DNA of 64,000 bases. Origin: JBNLAN01 sp050302175 (lineage in GTDB: Bacteria > Pseudomonadota > Zetaproteobacteria > Mariprofundales > Mariprofundaceae). This document shows positions 8,872 to 16,354 of this stretch, one piece after another. Location: assembly GCA_050302175.1 (NCBI GenBank), contig JBNLAN010000016.1, positions 48,477-112,476 on the forward strand, read 5' to 3'. The translations under genes were made by a program, and so were the position numbers. The notes beneath the pieces are model-generated. The model did no database searches and was not told the origin of the DNA. It saw only the letters and a program-made list of their open reading frames with translations. Position 1 is the stretch's first letter, and every line of letters starts with the position of its first letter.

Positions 8872-8923
8872 TAAGTCAAACTACCAATACCGATTCAACA
8901 TTCAAGACCTGACCCTTTCTACA
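8869..8923. repeat. 55-bp direct repeat, right copy (RAYT 5' end)
   Basis: This is the second copy of the 7209-7263 repeat. It includes the transposase start codon and the 24-bp inverted-repeat partner at 8893-8916. Just beyond it a TCTACATCG unit is repeated (about 8918-8939), followed by another TGACCCC core at 8961-8967 that ends the spacer before the next gene. Confidence 0.85.
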
Positions 8924-8982
8924 TCGCTTTCTACATCGTTAAACCCGGGCTAGTTCAACCTGACCCCTTCCTTCTATGTTTA

Positions 8983-9336
8983 CTATTTCCGAGAATAGGC
9001 TGAAGCTATCAATTTATGGAGTGAGACATATGTGATAAAAACACCAGCTAAGAGCAATATATTCGAGATTTTATCACTAACGACAATCGAAGCAGACACC
9101 AATACAACCCACAGGAAGAAAGAAGTATATAAACATTTATTCTTTTTATTAGTCTTCCTTGAAAAAATAAAAACTAACAACCCTATTAAGACGAAACATA
9201 TTGAGATAACCACAAGAATCGTAAGTTCAACCGTCCATAATAGGTTTTGAATTCTATAACCAACAAAGTTGAGAATAAACGTAACAATAGATGCTAAAAA
9301 AAGAGAGATTGATAATGTCAAAGAATCCATTTTCAT
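8983..9336 (-). CDS. Small membrane protein, ATGA-coupled to an upstream tail fragment
   Basis: The 117-residue product (MKMDSLTLSISLF) has about four hydrophobic helices and a short basic loop (SRKTNKKNKC). I do not recognise the family. I chose the ATG at 9336, which overlaps the stop of the upstream gene as ATGA; longer starts would read through that gene in another frame. The region is very AT-rich. The layout of tail fragment plus coupled small membrane protein is the same as at 7269-8053, and both downstream proteins are 117 residues, although their sequences differ. Confidence 0.55.
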   Translation of the reverse strand: MKMDSLTLSISLFLASIVTFILNFVGYRIQNLLWTVELTILVVISICFVLIGLLVFIFSRKTNKKNKCLYTSFFLWVVLVSASIVVSDKISNILLLAGVFITYVSLHKLIASAYSRK

Positions 9337-9968
9337 CTTTTCTGCCTCTGATTTTGCTGACAAGAATAAGCAACTAATGCGAATGCTGAAATCGCTAGAA
9401 CTACTGCCAATAGTGCGACAATAAATGCGCCTCTCATTAATGCGATTTGCGCAAAAAGACCTAATATGAGGAGTAATGGGAAAATCAGTGAAATATTTAC
9501 AAGCATACAATCTTCATAACTTTTATAAACCACCGTTAATTCGCCCGCATAAGCCGTGCCACTTATCATTTGGAATATTTGATTCAGCACTGATCCTATC
9601 CAGACAGATATATTATGGTCTGTTCTCCCCCCATTCATGCCATCACTAATACGGTATTGCCCATCGCCTGTTATCGGATCGACAATAGCATACCCCGCCC
9701 CTGTCCAGCCCCCTACTGTAAGGTTTGAAGCGTGTGCAGTGACTTCCTTGCCTGCCGCAACTGCGGCATTGATCTCTCCCATTGCGAATGGAGAAAGGGC
9801 AAGTCTTGGAATGACTGTTGCAGCGTTCTGTTGATTGATCTGATAGACAGGCATCCCCTGACTGGCTGCCACGCTAAACAGCTTCATGGTTGAAACTGCC
9901 TGGATCGGCGCTGCCGATGTGCTGAACATCTGCTCCGGAATCTGATGCTCTAGGGAAGATGAAAGCAT
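9333..9968 (-). CDS. C-terminal remnant of a transglutaminase-like large surface protein
   Basis: The 211-residue product begins in what looks like the middle of a domain (MLSSSLEHQIPEQMF). Coding resemblance continues upstream in frame (FFLRAVG) to about 9990, where a hairpin repeat and a stop at 10005-10007 intervene. Segments such as QGMPVYQINQQN, AVAAGKEVTAHA and GWTGAGYAIVDPITGDGQYR fit the tail that I recall from large transglutaminase-domain proteins. A signal-like or membrane stretch and two to three helices follow to the C-terminus. The enzymatic N-terminus is missing, so this is probably a fragment; it may still be expressed. Confidence 0.5.
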   Translation of the reverse strand: MLSSSLEHQIPEQMFSTSAAPIQAVSTMKLFSVAASQGMPVYQINQQNAATVIPRLALSPFAMGEINAAVAAGKEVTAHASNLTVGGWTGAGYAIVDPITGDGQYRISDGMNGGRTDHNISVWIGSVLNQIFQMISGTAYAGELTVVYKSYEDCMLVNISLIFPLLLILGLFAQIALMRGAFIVALLAVVLAISAFALVAYSCQQNQRQKR

Positions 9969-9985
9969 ACCAACTGCACGGAGGA

Positions 9986-10006
9986 AAAAGGGGACGCTAC
10001 CCTTTT
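9986..10006. repeat. Hairpin repeat AAAAGGG/CCCTTTT at a module boundary
   Basis: A 7-bp inverted repeat (AAAAGGG ... CCCTTTT) surrounds a GACGCTA loop. It sits exactly where the truncated tail gene at 9333 loses coding continuity, and it overlaps the stop codon of the gene at 10005. The T-run lets it act as a terminator on either strand. The GGGGACGCTACCC core resembles solo RAYT ends I recall from other genomes, which I cannot check here. Confidence 0.6.
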
Positions 10007-10538
10007 ATTCATTTGTGTCCCCCGAAATAACAATACGATCAAAGTGAATGAGCAGCTCTCTAAAATAGTCCTTCAACCTCGGAGTATTCGCTTTTTCCTG
10101 CAATTCTTCCTGAGAAACCTTTGGCATGTTTAATTGTTCATACTTGGCGAGTTTTGGATTAAGAAATATCTCCTCTGCTAGAGGGTTTATACCATAGTGA
10201 TCAATCTTCTCTATTTTATCGTCATTTTTCTCTAATGACACTGATATCATGAGACCCCTAAACAATTCTAATTCTTCAATGTTTACATGTGCAGTTTTTT
10301 GTTGATTTACCCAATTATATATTTTATCCAAATCTATTTTTTCTACTGAGTTGACCTTGCTATCATATCCCATTGATTTAACGATTTGCTGAGTCTTCTC
10401 TATACTGCTAAAGGCATGAAGTTTGTCTTTAGGTAAAATGGGCAACAAATGATAATCTTGACCAGTAGATTCATCCATACCATATATTATCGGCACATAA
10501 TGCACTTTATTTCCACGCGTAATTTCAAATACATACAT
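10005..10538 (-). CDS. Hypothetical soluble protein in accessory island
   Basis: I do not recognise this 177-residue acidic protein (MYVFEITRGNKVHYVPIIYG). It has no membrane span or signal, and it is Lys/Glu-rich with predicted mixed helix and strand. The start at 10538 follows a GAGGA site eight or nine bases upstream; a longer frame to 10598 is open but unsupported. It is AT-rich like the other island genes and flanked by short repeat cores (9990 and 10765), as if carried as a cassette. A toxin-immunity or addiction role is only a guess from context. Confidence 0.55.
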   Translation of the reverse strand: MYVFEITRGNKVHYVPIIYGMDESTGQDYHLLPILPKDKLHAFSSIEKTQQIVKSMGYDSKVNSVEKIDLDKIYNWVNQQKTAHVNIEELELFRGLMISVSLEKNDDKIEKIDHYGINPLAEEIFLNPKLAKYEQLNMPKVSQEELQEKANTPRLKDYFRELLIHFDRIVISGDTNE

Positions 10539-10540
10539 TA

Positions 10541-10795
10541 AGCATTCCTCATAGCTTAAAACGACACTCAGCAACATCCGGCGGGAAAGGATCACCAACG
10601 TTTCTTACAGCCGGACGTGAAATTAACCCGGGAGCACATGGAACAGGTTGAGGGCAACCCACTTCAAATGGAAGAAACCGTGGATGGAGTTGGGAATACC
10701 CCGAGCTTTTGCACTGGTAAATACATTGATTCCAACCTGCTGGAGCCCAAAATCAAAGGGATAAGGGGTCAGAGCCGTTATTCGCCTATTAACCA
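10541..10795. other. Spacer without a confident gene
   Basis: This 255-bp stretch separates the hypothetical gene from the TPR protein gene. On the minus strand one frame is open without an ATG from about 10748 to 10545 and ends with TGA just before the next gene's ribosome-binding site. A second frame encodes a 57-residue ORF. Neither looks like a family I know. A GGGGTCAGAGCC core at 10765-10776 resembles the other repeat ends of the island and marks its right limit. Confidence 0.4.
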
Positions 10796-11806
10796 TTATT
10801 TGCCGTCGACCTTTTGTTCCATACGCTTAATCGCATTGGCATATACAGGGCTTTTGTTCACCATATCGGCAACGCGATATTCACGCAGCGCCTTACTCCA
10901 CTGACCGGCCTCCTCATAAATCCTGCCGTTATTATAAGATGCACTTGCCCGAATAGCCGAAGCCGATTCCCCTGATGCCAATCCGATTGCTTTGTTATTT
11001 GCCCAGATTGCATCCTCTATATGCCCGGCCTTTTGGTAGGCCAGGCCCAGGTTGCCAAATGCCTGAGCATAAGTTCCATCGAGCTCGACCGCTTCACGAT
11101 ACAGACGAATCGCCTCATCGTAATTGTGGGCACGATATGCTTTTTCGCCTTTTTTGTTCAATTCCCGCGCAGCTTCCGGATCGTTTCGATAATATGAAAT
11201 GACCTGCGGTGCCTTGCCATCCACGCCCCCCAAACTCAAATTACTCATATTGGAGGCCGGATCGAATGGCACGTCACCCAGCTTGTTAATGTCTTCGATT
11301 TCACCACTTTCGGTTATCGCGAAAACTCTCCAGAAATTGCCGGCTGCCATAAATTCCGGTTCCGGCCAGGGGCCGACCGGAGGCACGGCGTAGCTCTTGA
11401 TAAGCTTATCCCCGACATAAACAAATACCTTAGCCTTGCTACTTATAAGCACGCGCCAATTTGACTCATACTTGCTCGCATAATCATGCACGGCATAGAT
11501 ATAACGCTGACCATGACGCCTGCGATTAATCGTAATCGTTTCAGGCCCGTACCCATTGGTATCGTTCACATCCAGTGACGCGCCATCTCCTGTCATGGCA
11601 TTGAAGTAAACGTGGTTACCCGGATAAAAAAGATGAGCATCAAGATTCCATGGCTTGTCACTCCAGGTCAGAACGATCCGCATACCGTCCAGATTGTTCT
11701 TCCCCTTCTCTGCGGCACTCGAAGCCTGAGCGTTGATTAGTGAAGCAACCGCACTTCCAGCGACGCACAGGAAAGCAAAGAATATGGCTTTTTTAAAATG
11801 AATCAT
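10796..11806 (-). CDS. Secreted YfaP/DUF2135-like protein with TPR repeats
   Basis: The 336-residue protein has an N-terminal signal peptide (MIHFKKAIFFAFLCVAGSA). A beta domain follows at about residues 40-150 (MRIVLTWSDKPWNLDAHLFYPG, DVNDTNGYGPETITI, YAVHDY), of the kind seen in YfaP/DUF2135 proteins. Two to three tetratricopeptide repeats occupy about residues 220-330 (KAYRAHNYDEAIRLYREAVELD). The ATG at 11806 is preceded by GAGGGG; an earlier ATG lacks a site. It is likely periplasmic and lies 48 bp downstream of another secreted protein gene on the same strand. Its exact role is unknown. Confidence 0.7.
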   Translation of the reverse strand: MIHFKKAIFFAFLCVAGSAVASLINAQASSAAEKGKNNLDGMRIVLTWSDKPWNLDAHLFYPGNHVYFNAMTGDGASLDVNDTNGYGPETITINRRRHGQRYIYAVHDYASKYESNWRVLISSKAKVFVYVGDKLIKSYAVPPVGPWPEPEFMAAGNFWRVFAITESGEIEDINKLGDVPFDPASNMSNLSLGGVDGKAPQVISYYRNDPEAARELNKKGEKAYRAHNYDEAIRLYREAVELDGTYAQAFGNLGLAYQKAGHIEDAIWANNKAIGLASGESASAIRASASYNNGRIYEEAGQWSKALREYRVADMVNKSPVYANAIKRMEQKVDGK

Positions 11807-11854
11807 TATCCCCTCACATTGTTTTCCATTACAGAGCATCAATGGTCAATGGGA

Positions 11855-12904
11855 TCAGAGCCCTTTTCCACCAAACGAAATCGACTGCACAAATTTCGTG
11901 AACAGAGCGCGATCCGGCTCGCTATAGTCCACCTTGGAGAGATGCAGATCCACCCAGACTCCATCCACGACATAGTGCGCATTCATATTGCGCTGTTTCA
12001 GATCCATGCCCTTCACCTGCCCCAATGTATATTCAGACACAAACACATCGCCGACTTTGGAGCTCTGCCAGTCACTCCTGCCGGAGCCACCGGACTTCAG
12101 TCTGCCCAACAGAAAATCCCGGCACTCTTTGCTGTTGCGGCATTTACGCGCTGGTTCAAAGTTGAACGAAACATTTAACCCGCTCTTTTTATCGGTCAGG
12201 AAATAATACGGGCGGGCATTGTCTTCCATCTCCACATGGAGCCCGCCTTTCGGAAATTCAAGAAACGACTCTTTGGTGGGAAGAGTGATTCGATATCTGG
12301 ATTTAATTTGCTTCAATGAAGAGATACCACCCTCAACATGAGTCGCAGCTTTGATCACCTTCAGGCCTGAATCCACGATATCACTTTGTCCATCATTGGT
12401 GAGAATCGTGAAAGTGATAAGCAGCTTGCCGGTGCGAGCCATCCCCTGAGTCAGATATTTGTATTCCCCCGGTTTGGGGGCACGATCAGTTGCTGTGAAA
12501 TAGTAGCCTCTTGCACTTTTGCTTTTGAGCTCTTTCACCCGGATATTTTTTTCAACTGCACTGGCCTCAGCCTCTTTGGCAGTTGCTGCCACCTGCGCCT
12601 GCATAAATTCCGCACCGGGTAACTCTTTTCCAGGCGGTGCCCACATCGGTGTTACAAGAATAGTGAAACCAGCCCCTGATCTGGGCGAAAAGGTAATGGT
12701 CGGGTAAGGCGAGTCATCCGGTTGTTCGGATGCAGCCTTCCATGCCTTCGGCACCGCAAACTGGACTGTGCCATTTCCTTGTAGCTGGAACTCGCGATTC
12801 TCTGTGCCTTTGGCATACGCAGGCATAGAGGCCGCTGCAAACAGCGATAGCAACACCGCACCAAACAAGCATCGCATAGCGAGTGCAATATTCTTTTCTC
12901 TCAT
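11855..12904 (-). CDS. Secreted protein of unknown function
   Basis: The 349-residue product has a signal peptide (MREKNIALAMRCLFGAVLLSLF, likely cleaved after AYA) and a largely beta mature domain. It resembles two copies of a PsbP/DUF-type fold: each half begins with a strand such as TVQFAVPKAWKAA or RYRITLPTKESFLEF and ends with a VDSGLKVIKAA- or FTKFVQSIS-type helix. I do not assign a family. AGGAG lies ahead of the ATG at 12904. It is cotranscribed with the TPR protein downstream and divergent from the permease genes at 13060. Confidence 0.65.
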   Translation of the reverse strand: MREKNIALAMRCLFGAVLLSLFAAASMPAYAKGTENREFQLQGNGTVQFAVPKAWKAASEQPDDSPYPTITFSPRSGAGFTILVTPMWAPPGKELPGAEFMQAQVAATAKEAEASAVEKNIRVKELKSKSARGYYFTATDRAPKPGEYKYLTQGMARTGKLLITFTILTNDGQSDIVDSGLKVIKAATHVEGGISSLKQIKSRYRITLPTKESFLEFPKGGLHVEMEDNARPYYFLTDKKSGLNVSFNFEPARKCRNSKECRDFLLGRLKSGGSGRSDWQSSKVGDVFVSEYTLGQVKGMDLKQRNMNAHYVVDGVWVDLHLSKVDYSEPDRALFTKFVQSISFGGKGL

Positions 12905-13059
12905 GATTGGCTCTCCTCTCCCATGGGCTCCCATCAACTCCAGTTGTCAATCGCCATTCCAGAGGTTTAACTGATTCCGGTCAAGAAATTTTCCCAGCCG
13001 CATATAGCAGAAACAATCCTTGCTGGACGCATATGACCGCATGTTTAAGATGGCGAGCT

Positions 13060-14043
13060 GTGAAGCAATATTTGGCCAAACGATTACTCGGCATGCTGCC
13101 GCTCCTGCTCGGCATCACCATTATCTCCTTCGGCATGATGCATCTGGCGCCGGGTGAGCCAGCTGTGGTCGGCGCTGAATTCAACCCCAAAATCTCGGCC
13201 AAGGATATCGAGCGCCTGCGTGCCTACTACGGGCTGGACAAGCCCATCATTGAGCAATACTGGATGTGGCTGAAGCGTCTGGCTGTGCTCGATTTCGGGA
13301 AATCATTCTCCTCCGACAATCGCCCTGTGCTCGATAAAATCACCGAGCGACTGCCGATCACTCTATGGATCAACATCCTCGCCATGGCACTGATCATGGC
13401 GATCGCCATTCCTATCGGTATTGCATCGAGTGTGCGGCAAAACTCATGGTTCGATCGAAGTATGACCGTGTTCGTATTTATTGGCTTCGCTATCCCCTCA
13501 TTCTGGCTCGGCCTGCTACTGATGCTCACCTTCGGCGTAAACCTCAACTGGCTGCCGGTATCGGGCATCCACGACTATAACTGGAAGCAGATGGGCTTCA
13601 TCGAACAACAACTCGATCTCATGCAACACCTGATCCTGCCGGTGTTCGTATCTGCAATTGGAGGGCTGGCCGGTATGAGTCGCTTCATGCGCACCGGCAT
13701 GCTGGAGGTGATCCGCTCCGACTACATCACAACGGCACGTGCCATGGGCGTGCCGGAAACCTCGATCCGCTACCGGCTGGCGCTGAAAAACGCACTGCTG
13801 CCCATTATCACACTGCTTGGTCTCTCCATTCCGGGGCTCATCGGCGGCTCGGTAATTGTGGAGTATCTTTTCTCGATTCCGGGCATGGGGCGCCTGTTTT
13901 ACGAAGCCGTGCTCTCCCGCGATTATACGGTGGTCATGGGTATCACGGTGATCGGTGCGGTACTGACGCTTTTGGGTAACCTCATTGCCGATCTCTCCTA
14001 CGCCTGGGCCGATCCGCGCATCCGGCATGGAGGGAAATCGTGA
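13060..14043 (+). CDS. DppB-type peptide/nickel ABC transporter permease
   Basis: The 327-residue permease has about six membrane helices and begins VKQYLAKRLLGMLPLLLGITIISFGMMHLAPGEP. The EAA loop is TTARAMGVPETSIRYRLALKNALLP near residue 230. I chose the GTG at 13060 because it matches the family N-terminus; an ATG at 13033 and a longer frame from 12907 have no convincing ribosome-binding site. It overlaps its partner permease by four bases (GTGA). No substrate-binding or ATPase subunit is encoded nearby. Confidence 0.85.
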   Translation: MKQYLAKRLLGMLPLLLGITIISFGMMHLAPGEPAVVGAEFNPKISAKDIERLRAYYGLDKPIIEQYWMWLKRLAVLDFGKSFSSDNRPVLDKITERLPITLWINILAMALIMAIAIPIGIASSVRQNSWFDRSMTVFVFIGFAIPSFWLGLLLMLTFGVNLNWLPVSGIHDYNWKQMGFIEQQLDLMQHLILPVFVSAIGGLAGMSRFMRTGMLEVIRSDYITTARAMGVPETSIRYRLALKNALLPIITLLGLSIPGLIGGSVIVEYLFSIPGMGRLFYEAVLSRDYTVVMGITVIGAVLTLLGNLIADLSYAWADPRIRHGGKS

Positions 14044-14891
14044 ACCGCTCGGCACTAATGCAAAGCGCCAGGGCGCATCCTCTGCTGTGGGCTGGCGGTG
14101 CGATTGTTGGCACTGTGGCATTGCTGGCACTACTCGCCCCTTTTATTTCCCCCTACAACCCAACTGATCTCAATGTGAAGCACATCCTGCTGCCGCCTTC
14201 GCTCGAGCATCTCTGCGGCACCGACACACTGGGCCGCGATATCTTCTCACGCATGCTCTACGGCGCACGCGTATCGCTGGCGGTAGGTTTTGTGGCTGTA
14301 GGCATCGCCATCCTCATTGGTATTGCGCTGGGGGCGACAGCCGGCTTCTACGGCAACCGCATCGATACGCTCATTATGCGCACCACCGACATGGTGCTCT
14401 GCTTCCCCACCTTCTTCCTGATTCTGGCTGTGATTGCTTTTCTGGAACCCTCGATCTGGAACATCATGATCGTGATCGGGTTGACCTCGTGGATGGGTGT
14501 TGCGCGGCTGGTGCGCGCCGAATTCCTGAGCCTCAGGGAGCGTGAGTTCGTGCTGGCAGCGAAGAGCCTTGGGGTCTCCTCCATCTCCATCATGCTGCGC
14601 TACATGCTGCCCAACGCCATGGGGCCTATTCTGGTCTCCGCAGTGCTGGGCGTGGCAGGAGCCGTACTGGTTGAGTCTGGCCTGTCGTTTCTGGGGCTGG
14701 GCGTGCAGCCGCCCGACCCATCGTGGGGCAACATGCTAACCGAGGGCAAGGACAATCTTGATATCGCTTGGTGGATGTCGCTCTATCCCGGGCTCGCCAT
14801 CCTGATCACGGTACTGGGATACAACCTGCTAGGCGAAGGTCTGCGCGATCTGCTCGATCCAAAAATGACCGCGAAATCGCGCACAAACTAA
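14040..14891 (+). CDS. DppC-type peptide/nickel ABC transporter permease
   Basis: The 283-residue partner of the upstream permease has the DppC layout: a short N-terminal helix, the LCGTDTLGRDIFSRMLYGARVSL segment before the transmembrane domain, and the EAA loop (LAAKSLGVSSISIMLRYMLPN). The ESGLSFLGLGVQPPDPSWGNML signature lies near the C-terminus. It starts at a GTG overlapping the dppB-like stop. Its stop codon overlaps the stop of the convergent GTPase gene. The transported substrate cannot be told from permeases alone. Confidence 0.88.
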   Translation: MNRSALMQSARAHPLLWAGGAIVGTVALLALLAPFISPYNPTDLNVKHILLPPSLEHLCGTDTLGRDIFSRMLYGARVSLAVGFVAVGIAILIGIALGATAGFYGNRIDTLIMRTTDMVLCFPTFFLILAVIAFLEPSIWNIMIVIGLTSWMGVARLVRAEFLSLREREFVLAAKSLGVSSISIMLRYMLPNAMGPILVSAVLGVAGAVLVESGLSFLGLGVQPPDPSWGNMLTEGKDNLDIAWWMSLYPGLAILITVLGYNLLGEGLRDLLDPKMTAKSRTN

Positions 14892-15445
14892 AATTCCAGC
14901 GCATCTCCAGTTGCAAGATCGCTCTCTTCGGCCAGCAATATCTCCTGCAACAGCGCCATCACCAGCATACGATTATCTTCCTGCTTGCGCGCATCGACCG
15001 TAAAAATCGGTATATCACCTGAATCAAGTTCTGCAGCCAGCTTCTCCAGAGGCATGGCATTCGGTAAATCCTGCTTGGTAGCTCCGATCACAACCGGAAA
15101 GTCTGCAATATCCTTCCATACCTGAATCATCTCTTTGGCTTCGCTGACAGCCCTGTCGGCAACAGTATCGACAAGCAACACGCCGCCCAAAGCCCCTTTG
15201 GAAAGTATCTTCCACATAAAGGCAAAACGGGACTGCCCCGGCGTACCGAACAGGTGTACGGATAGCTCGTCATCGACCTTCAGAATACCGAAATCCATTC
15301 CGACAGTGGTCATGGCCTTGAACTGGGACAGCTCGCCCGTGGTGGGCACATCCTTGCCCGAAAACTGCTCATCGCTGACATGCTGAATCAGCGTTGTCTT
15401 ACCTGAGCCGAATGGGCCGGAGATGATAATTTTTGCAATTGCCAT
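14888..15445 (-). CDS. Small GTPase, conservon (CvnD)/MglA-like
   Basis: The 185-residue GTPase has a P-loop GPFGSGKT (residues 10-17), a switch-I-like TTVGMDFG (about 47-53), the G3 motif FGTPGQSRF (66-74) and a G4-type TKQD (123-126). GTPG in place of DxxG and the following FMW are typical of the conservon-type GTPases that pair with roadblock/LC7 proteins in actinomycetes and with MglB in gliding bacteria. Three roadblock proteins are encoded 2.5-4 kb away. It is cotranscribed with the gene at 15484-16098 (38-bp gap) and ends convergently on the dppC-like gene. Confidence 0.85.
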   Translation of the reverse strand: MAIAKIIISGPFGSGKTTLIQHVSDEQFSGKDVPTTGELSQFKAMTTVGMDFGILKVDDELSVHLFGTPGQSRFAFMWKILSKGALGGVLLVDTVADRAVSEAKEMIQVWKDIADFPVVIGATKQDLPNAMPLEKLAAELDSGDIPIFTVDARKQEDNRMLVMALLQEILLAEESDLATGDALEF

Positions 15446-15483
15446 GGACCTGCTCCCTAGTTCCTATCCCTGCAAAACCACTA

Positions 15484-16098
15484 TCATGCAACAGCTCGCA
15501 GTCGTGCCAGAATGCGTGAGGCAAAACCGACAGGACGACTGACCCTGGCGACACTTCTCTGTGCAACCGGCAAAAAATAGCCTAGGCAGTAACATGTGAT
15601 CACGATGCGCAGCTTGCGAAGCATCATGTCCGCATCCGTGATGTCAAGGTATGAACCCAGGTTGGCGCCACGCTCAGCAAGGCCCATCTGATACAGCACC
15701 TGGTATTCATGGAAATCTTTCGGGTTCAGGCGGAAAATTATCGCCGCCTTCAGGCGCACTGGTGGCAGCTTGGAGAAACATTGTCGAAACACTGCCGCAC
15801 GCACGTGATGCAGATGCAATCCCGCTAAAGCCCGGGTAAACACCATCTTGGCTTCCATTGGCACAACAATTTTCGGTTTCGATGGATTCCAGCGAAAACG
15901 TAACACCGGCTTCTCAATCACCTGCCTCAGCAACGCAACGGCTTCGCCCTCCCCTTCCAGCATACCGTGCTCAATGCGAAGGTGGGCATTCCAATCTTTA
16001 CCTTCAAAATTTATTTCCCAACATTGTCCGCTAGCCAACAATTTACGCAACAAATCGAGGTGTTTCAGTTCATGACTCGCCTGTTCCTGCTTCGGCAT
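15484..16098 (-). CDS. Unknown protein in operon with conservon-type GTPase
   Basis: I do not recognise this 204-residue protein firmly. The N-terminal half (LRKLLASGQCWEINFEGKDWNAHLRIEHGMLEGEGEAVALLRQVIE) resembles DUF4388/PATAN-like domains that partner GTPases and response regulators. The C-terminal half is basic and partly hydrophobic (ITCYCLGYFLPV), perhaps membrane-associated. A GAGGAG site lies six bases before the ATG. Its place directly upstream of the GTPase suggests an effector or regulator of that protein (inference). Confidence 0.65.
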   Translation of the reverse strand: MPKQEQASHELKHLDLLRKLLASGQCWEINFEGKDWNAHLRIEHGMLEGEGEAVALLRQVIEKPVLRFRWNPSKPKIVVPMEAKMVFTRALAGLHLHHVRAAVFRQCFSKLPPVRLKAAIIFRLNPKDFHEYQVLYQMGLAERGANLGSYLDITDADMMLRKLRIVITCYCLGYFLPVAQRSVARVSRPVGFASRILARLRAVA

Positions 16099-16354
16099 CT
16101 ATAACTCCTCACCTGTTTCAAGGCCCATCACAACAACCCCCAGCCTGAATATGCCAGCCGCAAGCAAGCGACTGTTCGGAAGCGATTACGTACCCTAAGC
16201 ACATGATAAGGCATTTGCCCCTCACCCGAATTTTCTCGGATATCGCAAGTCCGGCTCTTCAGAATACATAGCATTTTTCACGCCAACACTAGACTGGAGA
16301 TGATGGCACCCTCATGACATCGACAGGCACCGGCACATCCATTAACGTGCCGAA
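16099..16354. promoter_or_regulatory. Divergent intergenic region
   Basis: This 256-bp gap lies between two divergent genes, the GTPase operon and the kinase-like/phosphoesterase fusion, so it should hold promoters for both. I see no strong sigma-70 match, repeat or RNA structure. An ATG frame at 16315 closes within about 45 codons and does not look coding. Confidence 0.4.

Noticed and set aside
10571..10620. TCCGGC/GCCGGA inverted arms as a possible integron attC site
   Set aside because: The loop is long, the arms are only six bases and the conserved attC boxes are missing.
10608..10624. Minus-strand TTTCACGTCCGGCTG, reminiscent of group II intron domain V
   Set aside because: The complementary 5' arm and the GAAA loop of domain V are absent, and there is no intron-encoded protein nearby.
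10617..10904. 95-residue plus-strand ORF in the island spacer
   Set aside because: It runs into the antisense of the TPR gene, and its only unique part is the unexplained spacer; no ribosome-binding site was seen.
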